Assembly (NCBI GenBank): GCA_028708485.1
Contig: JAQVYZ010000088.1
Span: 1 to 5,382 of the forward strand
Length of the DNA: 5,382 nucleotides
Direction: 5' to 3'
Origin: Caldisericia bacterium
GTDB taxonomy: Bacteria > Caldisericota > Caldisericia > UBA6126
Under the pieces are notes generated by a model. That model was not told where the DNA came from. It searched no databases and worked only from the letters and a program-made list of their open reading frames with translations. The translations under genes were made by a program, and so were the position numbers. Positions 1 through 5,199 of the stretch are shown piece after piece. Every line of letters begins with the position of its first letter. Position 1 is the first letter of the stretch.

Positions 1-2
1 AT

Positions 3-668
3 TGGCGACAGCAGACGCAAAATGAAAAATTGTTATACACATTCTCTCTCTTTTCCATCAAGCAACAAAAAGAAATCATGTTTCCGGTTTCTTCCAAAGA
101 AATAGTTACTGATGCCTGGTATGAGCAAGGTGAAACGGATCGTTTTTACTTTATGACGCGTTCGAAAAAAGAGAAAGATGCCGGTAAAAAGAAAGTTTAC
201 TGGTGGAATACCACGACGAATGAGTCAAAATTGATGGCTTCTTTTGAAGGAGAAGAGTATTCAGCCTCCTCTTTCGGGCGTTGGTTGGCTGTGATAGAAG
301 AGAACAAGCTGATTCGCTACTCCCTGGATACCGGAGTGAAGGATATTTTGAAAGAGAATTTGATGGATGTTCGTTTTAATTATGTCGGGCAAAAGCCTTA
401 TCTGTTTCTTTGTGAATATGGGACGAATTCGACACCTGTTTGCTCGTATATGTCTCCAGATAAGGAGTGGAAGTTTTTTTCCTTTCATGCCTTTGACGAT
501 ATAGAGAGCTTTGAAGTGGCAGATGAAAATCATGTGATTTTCTTTACGCAGAACCAGCTGACAAAAATGAAAAGCCTCTATAAATGGACAACAGAATCAA
601 CAAAACAGCTCTCCTGTATCAATCCAAAACGATTAGGAATGAACCTATATTCAGCAACCATTCACTAA
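3..668 (+). CDS. Beta-propeller-like protein, upstream fragment (5' cut by window, 3' end frameshifted)
   Basis: The frame is open to the window edge, so the gene begins upstream; the first in-frame initiator (TTG at 30) has no ribosome site and is not a believable start. The protein is rich in short beta-strand patterns ending in aromatics, such as RFYFMTRS, KVYWWNTTTNESKL, GRWLAVIEENKLIRYSLDTG and PYLFLCEYG. These resemble successive blades of a TolB/PD40 or WD40-like propeller ('dG+yia..., L+.ydl.tg'). No catalytic motif is visible. The reading ends at 668, while the next frame (584-1072) carries on the same style of sequence, so both are probably parts of one gene. A signal peptide cannot be judged because the N-terminus is missing. 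The propeller assignment is inference from repeat texture, not from a diagnostic motif; the specific function is unknown. Confidence 0.6.
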   Translation, partial: WRQQTQNEKLLYTFSLFSIKQQKEIMFPVSSKEIVTDAWYEQGETDRFYFMTRSKKEKDAGKKKVYWWNTTTNESKLMASFEGEEYSASSFGRWLAVIEENKLIRYSLDTGVKDILKENLMDVRFNYVGQKPYLFLCEYGTNSTPVCSYMSPDKEWKFFSFHAFDDIESFEVADENHVIFFTQNQLTKMKSLYKWTTESTKQLSCINPKRLGMNLYSATIH

Positions 669-1072
669 CAAAGGGTGTTTACGTCCAAATTGAGGTTTAT
701 GATGTCAATAAGACTAACATTTCCATCCTTCATAATTTATTAGAGGGATCCACAAAAACAGTTGAACAAAATACACCTTTTAGCGTTCCACTATCAAATG
801 ATTTCTCAATATGGTACTTCTGGGGTCAAAAAGAACAAACTACGATGGTGCAACAGCAGTATTTATTCAACTTTAAAGACGGTAAGATATATCCCATCTT
901 AATCAATAATACAGAAAAGTTTTATCCTGAAGGTGCTACAAACGATGGCAAATATGTCGTTGTTTCAACTGATGGTAAAAAACCAAAAACTATCGTAATT
1001 GAGATGCCGGAATGCAAAGAAGTACCCCTGCCAAACGCTGGCAATTTCGAATTCATCACTTGGTTGGAGTAA
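584..1072 (+). CDS. Beta-propeller-like protein, downstream fragment in the -1 frame
   Basis: This frame overlaps the preceding one by 85 bp and probably encodes the C-terminal part of the same protein. The nominal ATG at 584 has no Shine-Dalgarno sequence before it, so I do not think translation starts here. From about SLTKGVYVQIEVYDV onward the sequence again has propeller texture: YLFNFKDGKIYPI, then GATNDGKYVVVSTDGKKPKTIVIEM, which matches the 'dGkyvvv..., i.i.d' pattern of PD40-like blades, ending NFEFITWLE. The stop lies 8 bp from the stop of the converging minus-strand gene. I see no X-XXY-YYZ slippery heptamer in the overlap, so programmed -1 frameshifting is not supported; a one-base deletion (real or a sequencing error) between about 600 and 668 is simpler. 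Function is unknown. Confidence 0.55.
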   Translation: MDNRINKTALLYQSKTIRNEPIFSNHSLTKGVYVQIEVYDVNKTNISILHNLLEGSTKTVEQNTPFSVPLSNDFSIWYFWGQKEQTTMVQQQYLFNFKDGKIYPILINNTEKFYPEGATNDGKYVVVSTDGKKPKTIVIEMPECKEVPLPNAGNFEFITWLE

Positions 1073-1080
1073 GAAAAAGG

Positions 1081-1887
1081 TTAACTCGGTTTGATCTCGA
1101 AACCTTGTAAGATCGCTTTCGTTTCCATATCCTGCACAAACAAAATAATGGATAGATCGTTTTTGTACAATTCCGAGTTCAATAGATAAGTAAACTGAGC
1201 CTTAAACTGATCTCCGCTTTCCTTTAGAGAGAGTGGAATGCCGATTGTATCTTTTTGATCAGAAGGTTTGATCCATTCGCGGAAAACACAGTAATGTACT
1301 TTTTCTAATGATGAATAAGGTATATTATTTTCCACCAAAGCGATATTCAACAAAAGTGATGAATAGGATAACGTATCCGTAGCTCTTACTAACACATCAA
1401 GAGTATATTCATCTTTTATCTCATTTTTCTTACAGGAGGCTGCAATCGATACTGGAGGAATTCTTGTGTTGATTTCTGATATCTTATTATCGCAAGCCTG
1501 TTTATAGGCTTTTTTCGCTCCTTCTTCTGTATCGTCTCCAGGATGTGGTGCCCCACCCTTTAAATAAACAGTCCCATTGAAAAAAGTAGTTGGTAAACCC
1601 TTATCAGACATGTACCATTTCATTCTGGTTTCTGATTCTTCGCAGGATAACTTAGGGATAGGGTCAGAAGAAGTAGAGTCTACATAATATCTTATCACCA
1701 CCAATTGATCCCGAGTGTGCTCTTCATGTAACTCATGGATTGCTTCAGAGACATACCGTCTATTCAACCAGGTAGCTGTAAAATTCTCCATCACCGTAAC
1801 GGTACTAAAGATTGGTGACATACAGTTGGTTCCTGTAAATAAAAACAGACTCAAGAAAAGAAAAATCAACCATTGTTTGCGTTTCAT
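1081..1887 (-). CDS. Exported Omp28-like thioredoxin-fold protein lacking the CxxC motif
   Basis: This encodes 268 residues starting at the second of two adjacent ATGs, because GGAGAG at 1892-1897 is best spaced from it; a longer start at 1911 has no ribosome site. Residues 1-22 are a signal peptide: KRK, a Phe/Leu-rich core, then TGTNC, a loose lipobox with Asn at -1, so lipidation at C22 is possible but uncertain. VTVMENFTATW (30-40) is the strand before the active site of Omp28/thioredoxin-like proteins (usual pattern ENFT-x-x-WCxxC). Here W40 is followed by LNRR instead of CxxC. GLPTTFFNG (97-105) is the cis-Pro loop (P99), and ALVENNIPY...VHYCVFREWI (183-206) followed by LSIILFVQDMETKAIL matches the Omp28 C-terminal domain. 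It probably acts outside the cytoplasm as a binding or structural protein, since redox catalysis is unlikely without both cysteines. It converges on the propeller-like gene. Confidence 0.78.
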   Translation of the reverse strand: MKRKQWLIFLFLSLFLFTGTNCMSPIFSTVTVMENFTATWLNRRYVSEAIHELHEEHTRDQLVVIRYYVDSTSSDPIPKLSCEESETRMKWYMSDKGLPTTFFNGTVYLKGGAPHPGDDTEEGAKKAYKQACDNKISEINTRIPPVSIAASCKKNEIKDEYTLDVLVRATDTLSYSSLLLNIALVENNIPYSSLEKVHYCVFREWIKPSDQKDTIGIPLSLKESGDQFKAQFTYLLNSELYKNDLSIILFVQDMETKAILQGFEIKPS

Positions 1888-1891
1888 CATT

Positions 1892-1897
1892 CTCTCC
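1892..1897 (-). promoter_or_regulatory. Ribosome binding site that decides the start of the Omp28-like gene
   Basis: On the minus strand GGAGAG is followed by A and then two consecutive ATG codons (1890 and 1887). The GGAG core is 3 nt from the first and 6 nt from the second. This favours initiation at 1887 (MKRKQ...) and makes the residue stretch encoded upstream to 1911 untranslated leader. Confidence 0.7.
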
Positions 1898-1919
1898 AAC
1901 AAAACAGGCATTTCACTTG

Positions 1920-1925
1920 ATTATA
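1920..1925 (-). promoter_or_regulatory. Candidate -10 box (TATAAT) for the Omp28-like gene
   Basis: A perfect TATAAT on the minus strand lies about 23 bp upstream of the ribosome site of the Omp28-like gene, giving a plausible short leader. No good TTGACA-like hexamer is seen at 16-18 bp spacing (1942-1949 reads poorly), so the promoter is supported by the -10 box and its location only. Confidence 0.4.
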
Positions 1926-1931
1926 AAGCGA

Positions 1932-2124
1932 ATGAATACAAAAGCTATTTTTGAAAGTACATTATTACTAAAGTTTCCTTGTTTAAGTAAAGAAAAAGTA
2001 TCATACATCTCCAGAGACACACCTTCTGACAAGTGGTAAAAACTATGCATGGTATACTGACTTGGGTGTAATTTCTGACCTTATACTTGCTGCTACGAAA
2101 AAGGTTTTGATCAGGATTGAAGGG
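1932..2124 (+). pseudogene. Decayed 3' end of a coding gene (propeller-like remnant, copy 1)
   Basis: No intact gene fills 1888-2314, but coding-like sequence survives on the + strand. One frame runs from an ATG at 1932 to a stop at 2037-2039. Another, open from 1987, reads ...LLTSGKNYAWYTDLG then VISDLILAATKKVLIRIEG and stops at 2124. The second reading has the texture of a final propeller blade: 'sgknyaWyt', a hydrophobic strand, then 'TKKVLIRI'. A one-base change near 2030-2040 would join the frames. There is no convincing ribosome site or full domain. The conserved 3' part recurs at 3852-3905, which supports past coding. The remainder of 2125-2260 shows nothing recognisable. Confidence 0.35.
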
Positions 2125-2147
2125 TAAAAGGGAACCATCTGTAAACA
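2095..2147 (+). repeat. Direct repeat copy 1, left of the abiE module
   Basis: ACGAAAAAGGTTTTGATCAG (2095-2114) matches 3852-3871 at 19 of 20 bases. Weaker similarity continues through GAAGRG, AAAA, CCAT and TAAACA to about 2147 (about 3901 in the other copy). The two copies lie about 1.76 kb apart in the same orientation and bracket the abiE operon. In both copies the core is the 3' portion of a reading frame, TKKVL(I/V)R, which suggests duplicated gene remnants more than transposon target-site duplication. Confidence 0.6.
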
Positions 2148-2263
2148 TTTTCATAGGTAGGATTCAAGTTAAGTTTTTTTGACAGCATGACTGTAACTTT
2201 CTTGGTGGCTACAAGAAGAGCAAAGAGTCTTTGATATGTTTTGAGAAGTATTGAAGAAATAAT

Positions 2264-2292
2264 TTGATGTTATTTCACAATTAGTATATAAT
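2264..2292 (+). promoter_or_regulatory. Sigma70-type promoter of the abiE operon
   Basis: TTGATG (2264-2269) and a perfect TATAAT (2287-2292) are separated by exactly 17 bp. The -35 box matches four of six consensus positions. Expected transcription start is near 2299, giving a leader of only about 15 nt before the abiEi ATG at 2315, with AGGA at 2304-2307 as the ribosome site. This is the best promoter in the window. Confidence 0.7.
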
Positions 2293-2305
2293 GCATACCA
2301 ATTAG
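2278..2305 (+). promoter_or_regulatory. Candidate AbiEi operator over the -10 box
   Basis: CAATTAG occurs at 2278-2284 and again at 2299-2305, a 21-bp (two helical turns) period that places one copy on each side of the -10 box. Between them GTAT (2284-2287) and ATAC (2295-2298) form the arms of an imperfect palindrome centred on the -10 region. AbiEi-family antitoxins are known to repress their own operons by binding repeats at the promoter. A repressor bound here would exclude RNA polymerase. The assignment is inferred from position and repeat structure. Confidence 0.45.
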
Positions 2306-2314
2306 GAAATAAGA

Positions 2315-2959
2315 ATGAAACAAGTAAACAAACTAACACAATTGAATACGGCAAGTTTCTTTACAAAATTGACTTTATCCCAAGTTATAGGGGCGAATGA
2401 TGAAGCTGTTTCGGCTAATATAAAGCGATGGTTGAAAAACGGAAACTTAATCCAGCTAAAAAAAGGTTGTTATGTTACAAAAGATTATGTTCAAACACTG
2501 ATCAACAAAGAATCCTATTATGAATTTATCGCCAATATTTTGAAAAAACCTTCCTATTTAAGCACAGAGTATGTTCTTCAGAAATACAGTATGCTAACCG
2601 AATCGGTCTTTGCTATTACTTCGGTTACCAGAAAAAAAACCAAAATGTATCAAAACAAATTGGGAACATTTTTGTATTCCAATATAAAGGAAGAACTGTT
2701 CACCGGTTTTAAGATTGTTGACAGAGATGGTTTTCAGATCAAGGAAGCTACCAAAGCCAAAGCTTTGTTTGATTTTTTTTACTTTCGACTATGGAAGGTA
2801 TCAGAAATATCTAAAGAACTGATAGAATCATACCGATTGAATCTTTTTGAAATGCAAACAAATGATTTTGATGAGCTTGAATCCTTTATTCTATTATCTA
2901 CTATTGAAAGATTTAAAACTTTACCCAATATTCTTAAGGAGATAGCAAATGATAGTTGA
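2315..2959 (+). CDS. abiEi: AbiEi-family antitoxin / autorepressor (type IV toxin-antitoxin)
   Basis: This encodes 214 residues with ATG at 2315 preceded by AGGA at about 7 nt. Residues 15-58 form a winged-helix DNA-binding domain: a helix-turn-helix (SQVIGANDEAVSANIKRWLK) followed by a wing (LIQLKKGCYV). Residues 80-135 carry the AbiEi signature, PSYLSTEYVLQKYSMLTESV, then FAITSVTRKKTKMY, then LGTFLYSNIKEELFTGF. EATKAKALFDFFYF (144-157) is also typical of the family. Known family members counter AbiEii without stable protein contact (type IV) and repress the shared promoter. The gene lies directly after the 2264-2292 promoter and overlaps abiEii by 11 bp, indicating translational coupling. 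Length is somewhat shorter than many AbiEi proteins but all core motifs are present and it looks intact. Confidence 0.9.
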   Translation: MKQVNKLTQLNTASFFTKLTLSQVIGANDEAVSANIKRWLKNGNLIQLKKGCYVTKDYVQTLINKESYYEFIANILKKPSYLSTEYVLQKYSMLTESVFAITSVTRKKTKMYQNKLGTFLYSNIKEELFTGFKIVDRDGFQIKEATKAKALFDFFYFRLWKVSEISKELIESYRLNLFEMQTNDFDELESFILLSTIERFKTLPNILKEIANDS

Positions 2960-3800
2960 AGAACTGAAAACTATGGTGATCAAAGCCCAGAGACAGAATC
3001 TATCCTCTATCTATATTAAAAGCTTATTAAAAGAATATCTCCAAGTCTATGTTCTTAACTTTATTTATTCGGATCGAAAGTACAATCAGTGCTTCCTTTT
3101 TACTGGAGGAACTTGTCTTCGGCATTGTTTTGGCCTTAATCGATTATCTGAAGATTTGGATTTTGATTTAAAAAAACCTCTTAATATTCCTGAGTTTAAA
3201 GCGTTATTAGAAAATTACTTTAAGAAAGAATATCTTTATAATGACGTTCAACTATCTGTACAGAAACGAGGATCCCAAATAATACTGAAATTCCCAGTTT
3301 TGAGAAAGTTGAATTTGGCTTCCGATACAGAAAGTGATTTTCTTTATGTAAAAATCGATCTATCAAATATGGTCTCCCGGATTTACGATCAACTCACCAC
3401 ATTACAAACAATCAACCAATTTAATTACATGGTGACTCATTATGATTTGTCGTCCCTAATGGCCGGTAAGTTCAATGTAATTTTAACCAGAAATAGATTG
3501 ATGGGGAAAGAGAATAATAAAGCAGTAAAAGGTCGTGATTTTTTTGACCTTCTTTGGTTTTTAGAAAAGAAAATAAAACTCAATTTACCTAGATTAAATG
3601 ACTTATTATCTTCGGATCATTCATTACTTGACATCATGAATATGGTTGATGGGAAAGTGGAAGAAGCTATTCACAATAATCGACAGAGCTTTAAGCAGGA
3701 TTTACTTCCTTTCATCAATAATCCAAACTTTTTAGAAGATTATCTGGATAATTATCAGAAGAACTACAACATTAATAAAGAATACCTTTTGGTGGGTTAG
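2949..3800 (+). CDS. abiEii: AbiEii-family nucleotidyltransferase toxin (type IV toxin-antitoxin)
   Basis: This encodes 283 residues, ATG at 2949, with AAGGAG at 2936-2941 inside the end of abiEi, 7 nt upstream. The nucleotidyltransferase core is complete. FTGGTCLRHCFGLNR (51-65) carries the GGT loop (G53-T55), and SEDLDFDL (67-74) supplies the metal-binding acidic pair D69/D71. YVKIDLS (133-139) provides the likely third acidic residue, D137. MAGKFNVILTR (171-181) and KGRDFFDLLWFL (194-205) match the conserved helical K and KxRDxxDL motifs of the AbiEii/DUF1814 family. Family members are GTP-dependent nucleotidyltransferases; some modify tRNA 3' ends, arresting growth and limiting phage spread. 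The substrate here cannot be read from sequence. It is the second gene of the operon, cytoplasmic, and appears intact. Confidence 0.92.
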   Translation: MIVEELKTMVIKAQRQNLSSIYIKSLLKEYLQVYVLNFIYSDRKYNQCFLFTGGTCLRHCFGLNRLSEDLDFDLKKPLNIPEFKALLENYFKKEYLYNDVQLSVQKRGSQIILKFPVLRKLNLASDTESDFLYVKIDLSNMVSRIYDQLTTLQTINQFNYMVTHYDLSSLMAGKFNVILTRNRLMGKENNKAVKGRDFFDLLWFLEKKIKLNLPRLNDLLSSDHSLLDIMNMVDGKVEEAIHNNRQSFKQDLLPFINNPNFLEDYLDNYQKNYNINKEYLLVG

Positions 3801-3842
3801 GTAGAAAGAATGGTATTTTGGATTTGTCCCTTGCACCATTTG

Positions 3843-3854
3843 CGTGACGTCACG
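3843..3854. repeat. Perfect 12-bp palindrome CGTGACGTCACG
   Basis: A fully self-complementary 12-mer, GC-rich against its AT-rich surroundings, 42 bp after the abiEii stop. It lies at the left boundary of repeat copy 2 and sits within bases absent from copy 1. It has no loop or T-run, so it is a candidate protein-binding site or a junction scar rather than a terminator. Confidence 0.55.
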
Positions 3855-3901
3855 AAAAAGGTTTTGGTCAGAACCGAAGAGGAAAATAGCCATTATAAAC
3901 A
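3852..3901 (+). repeat. Direct repeat copy 2, right of the abiE module
   Basis: ACGAAAAAGGTTTTGGTCAG (3852-3871) differs from 2095-2114 at one base. Beyond it the copies diverge but remain alignable to TAAACA. It lies about 50 bp after the abiEii stop in the same orientation as copy 1. Confidence 0.6.
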
Positions 3902-3922
3902 ATAAGGAGATTAGGAAAAATA

Positions 3923-4036
3923 ATGACTTTCAAAACGGAATTATGGCTCATTTTCTCCGGAGGGACGGCTCAAATCTATTGTAACAACGGATCCAAATGG
4001 ATTGGAAGTTTCCATAGTTCTAGAATTTTTCTCTAA
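3923..4036 (+). CDS. Possible 37-residue ORF, or PD40-like propeller scrap
   Basis: ATG at 3923 has AGGA 6 nt upstream (3913-3916), so it could be translated. The reading contains ELWLIFSGGTAQIYC followed by NNGSKWIGSF. This resembles the PD40/TolB repeat pattern in which a strand is followed by 'G-x-A-Q-I-Y-x-x-N-x-x-G-S'. It is far too short to fold as a propeller, and it ends at TAA 4034-4036 with no continuation noted. It most likely belongs to the same decayed propeller-type material as the neighbouring remnants, but a genuine small gene cannot be excluded. Confidence 0.3.
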   Translation: MTFKTELWLIFSGGTAQIYCNNGSKWIGSFHSSRIFL

Positions 4037-4168
4037 ATGAAATCTAAAAAAACATATTTTGTCCAACACTTCATTATCTAAAGCTCAACCTTTTACTTTT
4101 TAATAAAAAGTCTATACACTTTCGTATACAGCATTTTTGTGCATATTTTATCCTTCAGGAGAGTAAAA
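4037..4168 (+). promoter_or_regulatory. Upstream region of the stalk-domain gene, weak promoter signals and ribosome site
   Basis: TATACA occurs twice, 12 bp apart (4113-4118 and 4125-4130), either of which could serve as a -10 box. TTTACT at 4092-4097 is a poor -35 with only 15 bp spacing to the first. A/T-only arms ACTTTTT and AAAAAGT (4095-4101 and 4105-4111) can pair around AAT. AGGAGAG at 4157-4163 is the ribosome site of the next gene and fixes its start at the ATG at 4169 rather than the GTG at 4139. Otherwise the stretch shows nothing recognisable. Confidence 0.35.
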
Positions 4169-4942
4169 ATGAGAAGATTTTTTAAAATAACAACCTTTCT
4201 GCTTATTTCGATTCTTTTTTCTTTTCATTATCAATCGATTCAATCTAACCATTCTGAATATTACAGTTTGCATATTTCTCGTGATGTCTTTGATTTTAAA
4301 GAGTGCAAAACATCTGACACCCCCTTTGAAACTTTCTTTATTGCCCATCTTATCGATAAGAACGAAGCAGTAATTGGCTCTATCACGCCCTCGGCAGAGT
4401 GGATTCAACTATCCACCAACACCTTTCAAGGAATAACAACGGAAGTGAATGTAACGCTCCACCTTAAAAATCTTTCTTTGGGAAGCCATGAAGAACAAAT
4501 CTTAATACATTGCCAATACGCCGATATTACATTACCAGTGCGTGTTACTATTGTGGAAAAGAAAAAAAACGTAATCATCAATTTTGATAATGCGAGAATT
4601 ATCCGATCCAATCAATACGAAGTTCTGAATGCAGCACCATTTGTGTTACAAGGTCTTCGATGGTTACCCTTAAGACCGATATGCGAAGAAATGGGCATAG
4701 AACTACACTATGATTCGGAAACCAGACAAACCGTAATCAATCACAATAATTATTCAATCATACTTGTTACCAATTCTGATTTTGATCAAAGCTATATTAT
4801 TGTTAATGGAAGACAATATGATCATTCCATTTTTCCCATTATTCGTAGTAGTTTCACTTTCTTGCCAATGGATTTCTATTCTAAAATTCTTGGTCTAACC
4901 GTACAATCAAATAACAACAGGCTTGTTGTAGTTTTAAAATAG
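4169..4942 (+). CDS. Exported protein with Ig/BACON-like and copper-amine-oxidase-N-like (stalk) domain
   Basis: This encodes 257 residues starting at the ATG just after AGGAGAG. The N-terminus MRRFFK plus a hydrophobic stretch (7-19) is a signal peptide or membrane anchor; no lipobox is seen. Residues 36-130 form a beta-rich domain of Ig/BACON type: DVFDFKEC, then IGSITPSAEWIQLSTNTFQG, alternating strands, LGSHEEQILIHC, and a terminal LPVRVTIVEKKK. Residues 134-256 fit the copper amine oxidase N-terminal-like fold. This has two half-repeats: NAAPFVLQGLRWLPLRPICEEMG (154-176) with YDSETRQTVI, then IIVNGRQYD (210-218), FPIIRSSFTFLPM (222-234) and LGLTVQSNNNRLVVVL. In this family the domain is usually a surface or binding module and not an enzyme, despite the name. 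It appears to be a single-gene unit; its partner is unknown. Confidence 0.75.
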   Translation: MRRFFKITTFLLISILFSFHYQSIQSNHSEYYSLHISRDVFDFKECKTSDTPFETFFIAHLIDKNEAVIGSITPSAEWIQLSTNTFQGITTEVNVTLHLKNLSLGSHEEQILIHCQYADITLPVRVTIVEKKKNVIINFDNARIIRSNQYEVLNAAPFVLQGLRWLPLRPICEEMGIELHYDSETRQTVINHNNYSIILVTNSDFDQSYIIVNGRQYDHSIFPIIRSSFTFLPMDFYSKILGLTVQSNNNRLVVVLK

Positions 4943-4971
4943 ATTTCTTCAGCTGTTTCTAAATTACATTA

Positions 4972-4994
4972 ACCCGTGACAAAATGTCACAGGT
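4972..4994. repeat. Inverted repeat with GTGACA/TGTCAC arms
   Basis: GTGACA (4976-4981) and TGTCAC (4985-4990) pair around AAA. After one mismatch, ACC/GGT outside can add three more pairs. It lies 30 bp past the stalk-domain stop. On the + strand it is followed by an A-run, not a T-run, so it is not a canonical intrinsic terminator. Its arms share the CGTGAC/GTCAC core with the palindrome at 3843-3854. Confidence 0.5.
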
Positions 4995-5014
4995 CGAAAA
5001 AAAAGATACTAAGG

Positions 5015-5033
5015 TGTCCGAGTTAAACGGACA
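5015..5033. repeat. Inverted repeat TGTCCG / CGGACA
   Basis: Six-base perfect arms (5015-5020 and 5028-5033) enclose the 7-nt loop AGTTAAA. It lies only 20 bp after the previous inverted repeat. The TGTCCG...CGGACA form is reminiscent of insertion-sequence termini, but no transposase or partner end is visible, so I record it only as an inverted repeat. No T-run follows. Confidence 0.45.
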
Positions 5034-5100
5034 ACTGTAAAATTTATAATTGTAATTTCTGATCATTTCGTTGATATCCAGATAGTAATCCAGCAAATCC

Positions 5101-5127
5101 GGAAACTTTGAGTTTTTTTGTTTTTTT
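5101..5127 (+). terminator. Weak intrinsic terminator candidate
   Basis: AAACT (5103-5107) and AGTTT (5111-5115) pair around TTG, with possible G-U extension, and run into two T7 tracts separated by one G. The stem is short and AT-rich and lies 160 bp after the nearest upstream stop, so termination strength is doubtful. It would isolate the 5200 gene from upstream transcription. The rest of 4943-5199 holds only the two inverted repeats. Confidence 0.25.
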
Positions 5128-5199
5128 AAGTTACCCTTTATTGTAAAGCAAGAATGTTTATTGTTGATGTGATAAACCGGATAATAAAGGAGGAAAAGA

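Larger units (their letters stand above)
3812..3905 (+). pseudogene. Decayed 3' end of a coding gene (remnant copy 2)
   Basis: Just downstream of abiEii one frame reads GILDLSLAPFA to a TGA at 3845-3847. A second frame then reads VTKKVLVRTEEENSHYKQ to a TAA at 3903-3905. Together they parallel GVISDLILAATKKVLIRIEG in the remnant upstream of abiEi. The extra bases between the two halves include a 12-bp palindrome. It has no start or ribosome site of its own, so it is best read as a fossil of a gene paralogous to the one whose tail lies at 1987-2124. Confidence 0.35.

Noticed and set aside
584..668. Programmed -1 ribosomal frameshift in the propeller-like gene
   Set aside because: No canonical slippery heptamer or obvious downstream stimulatory hairpin was seen in the overlap.
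1945..2154. 69-codon minus-strand ORF
   Set aside because: It is antisense to better coding-like + strand remnants and has no ribosome site or domain.
2169..2354. 61-codon minus-strand ORF over the abiE promoter
   Set aside because: It covers the promoter, operator and start of abiEi on the opposite strand; its hydrophobic start reflects AT-rich DNA only.
4095..4111. AT-only hairpin as a terminator for the region before the stalk-domain gene
   Set aside because: The stem has almost no GC pairs and no T-run follows; chance in AT-rich sequence is likely.
4139..4168. Ten-residue N-terminal extension of the stalk-domain protein from GTG
   Set aside because: The AGGAGAG ribosome site lies inside this stretch, directly serving the ATG at 4169, where a proper signal peptide begins.
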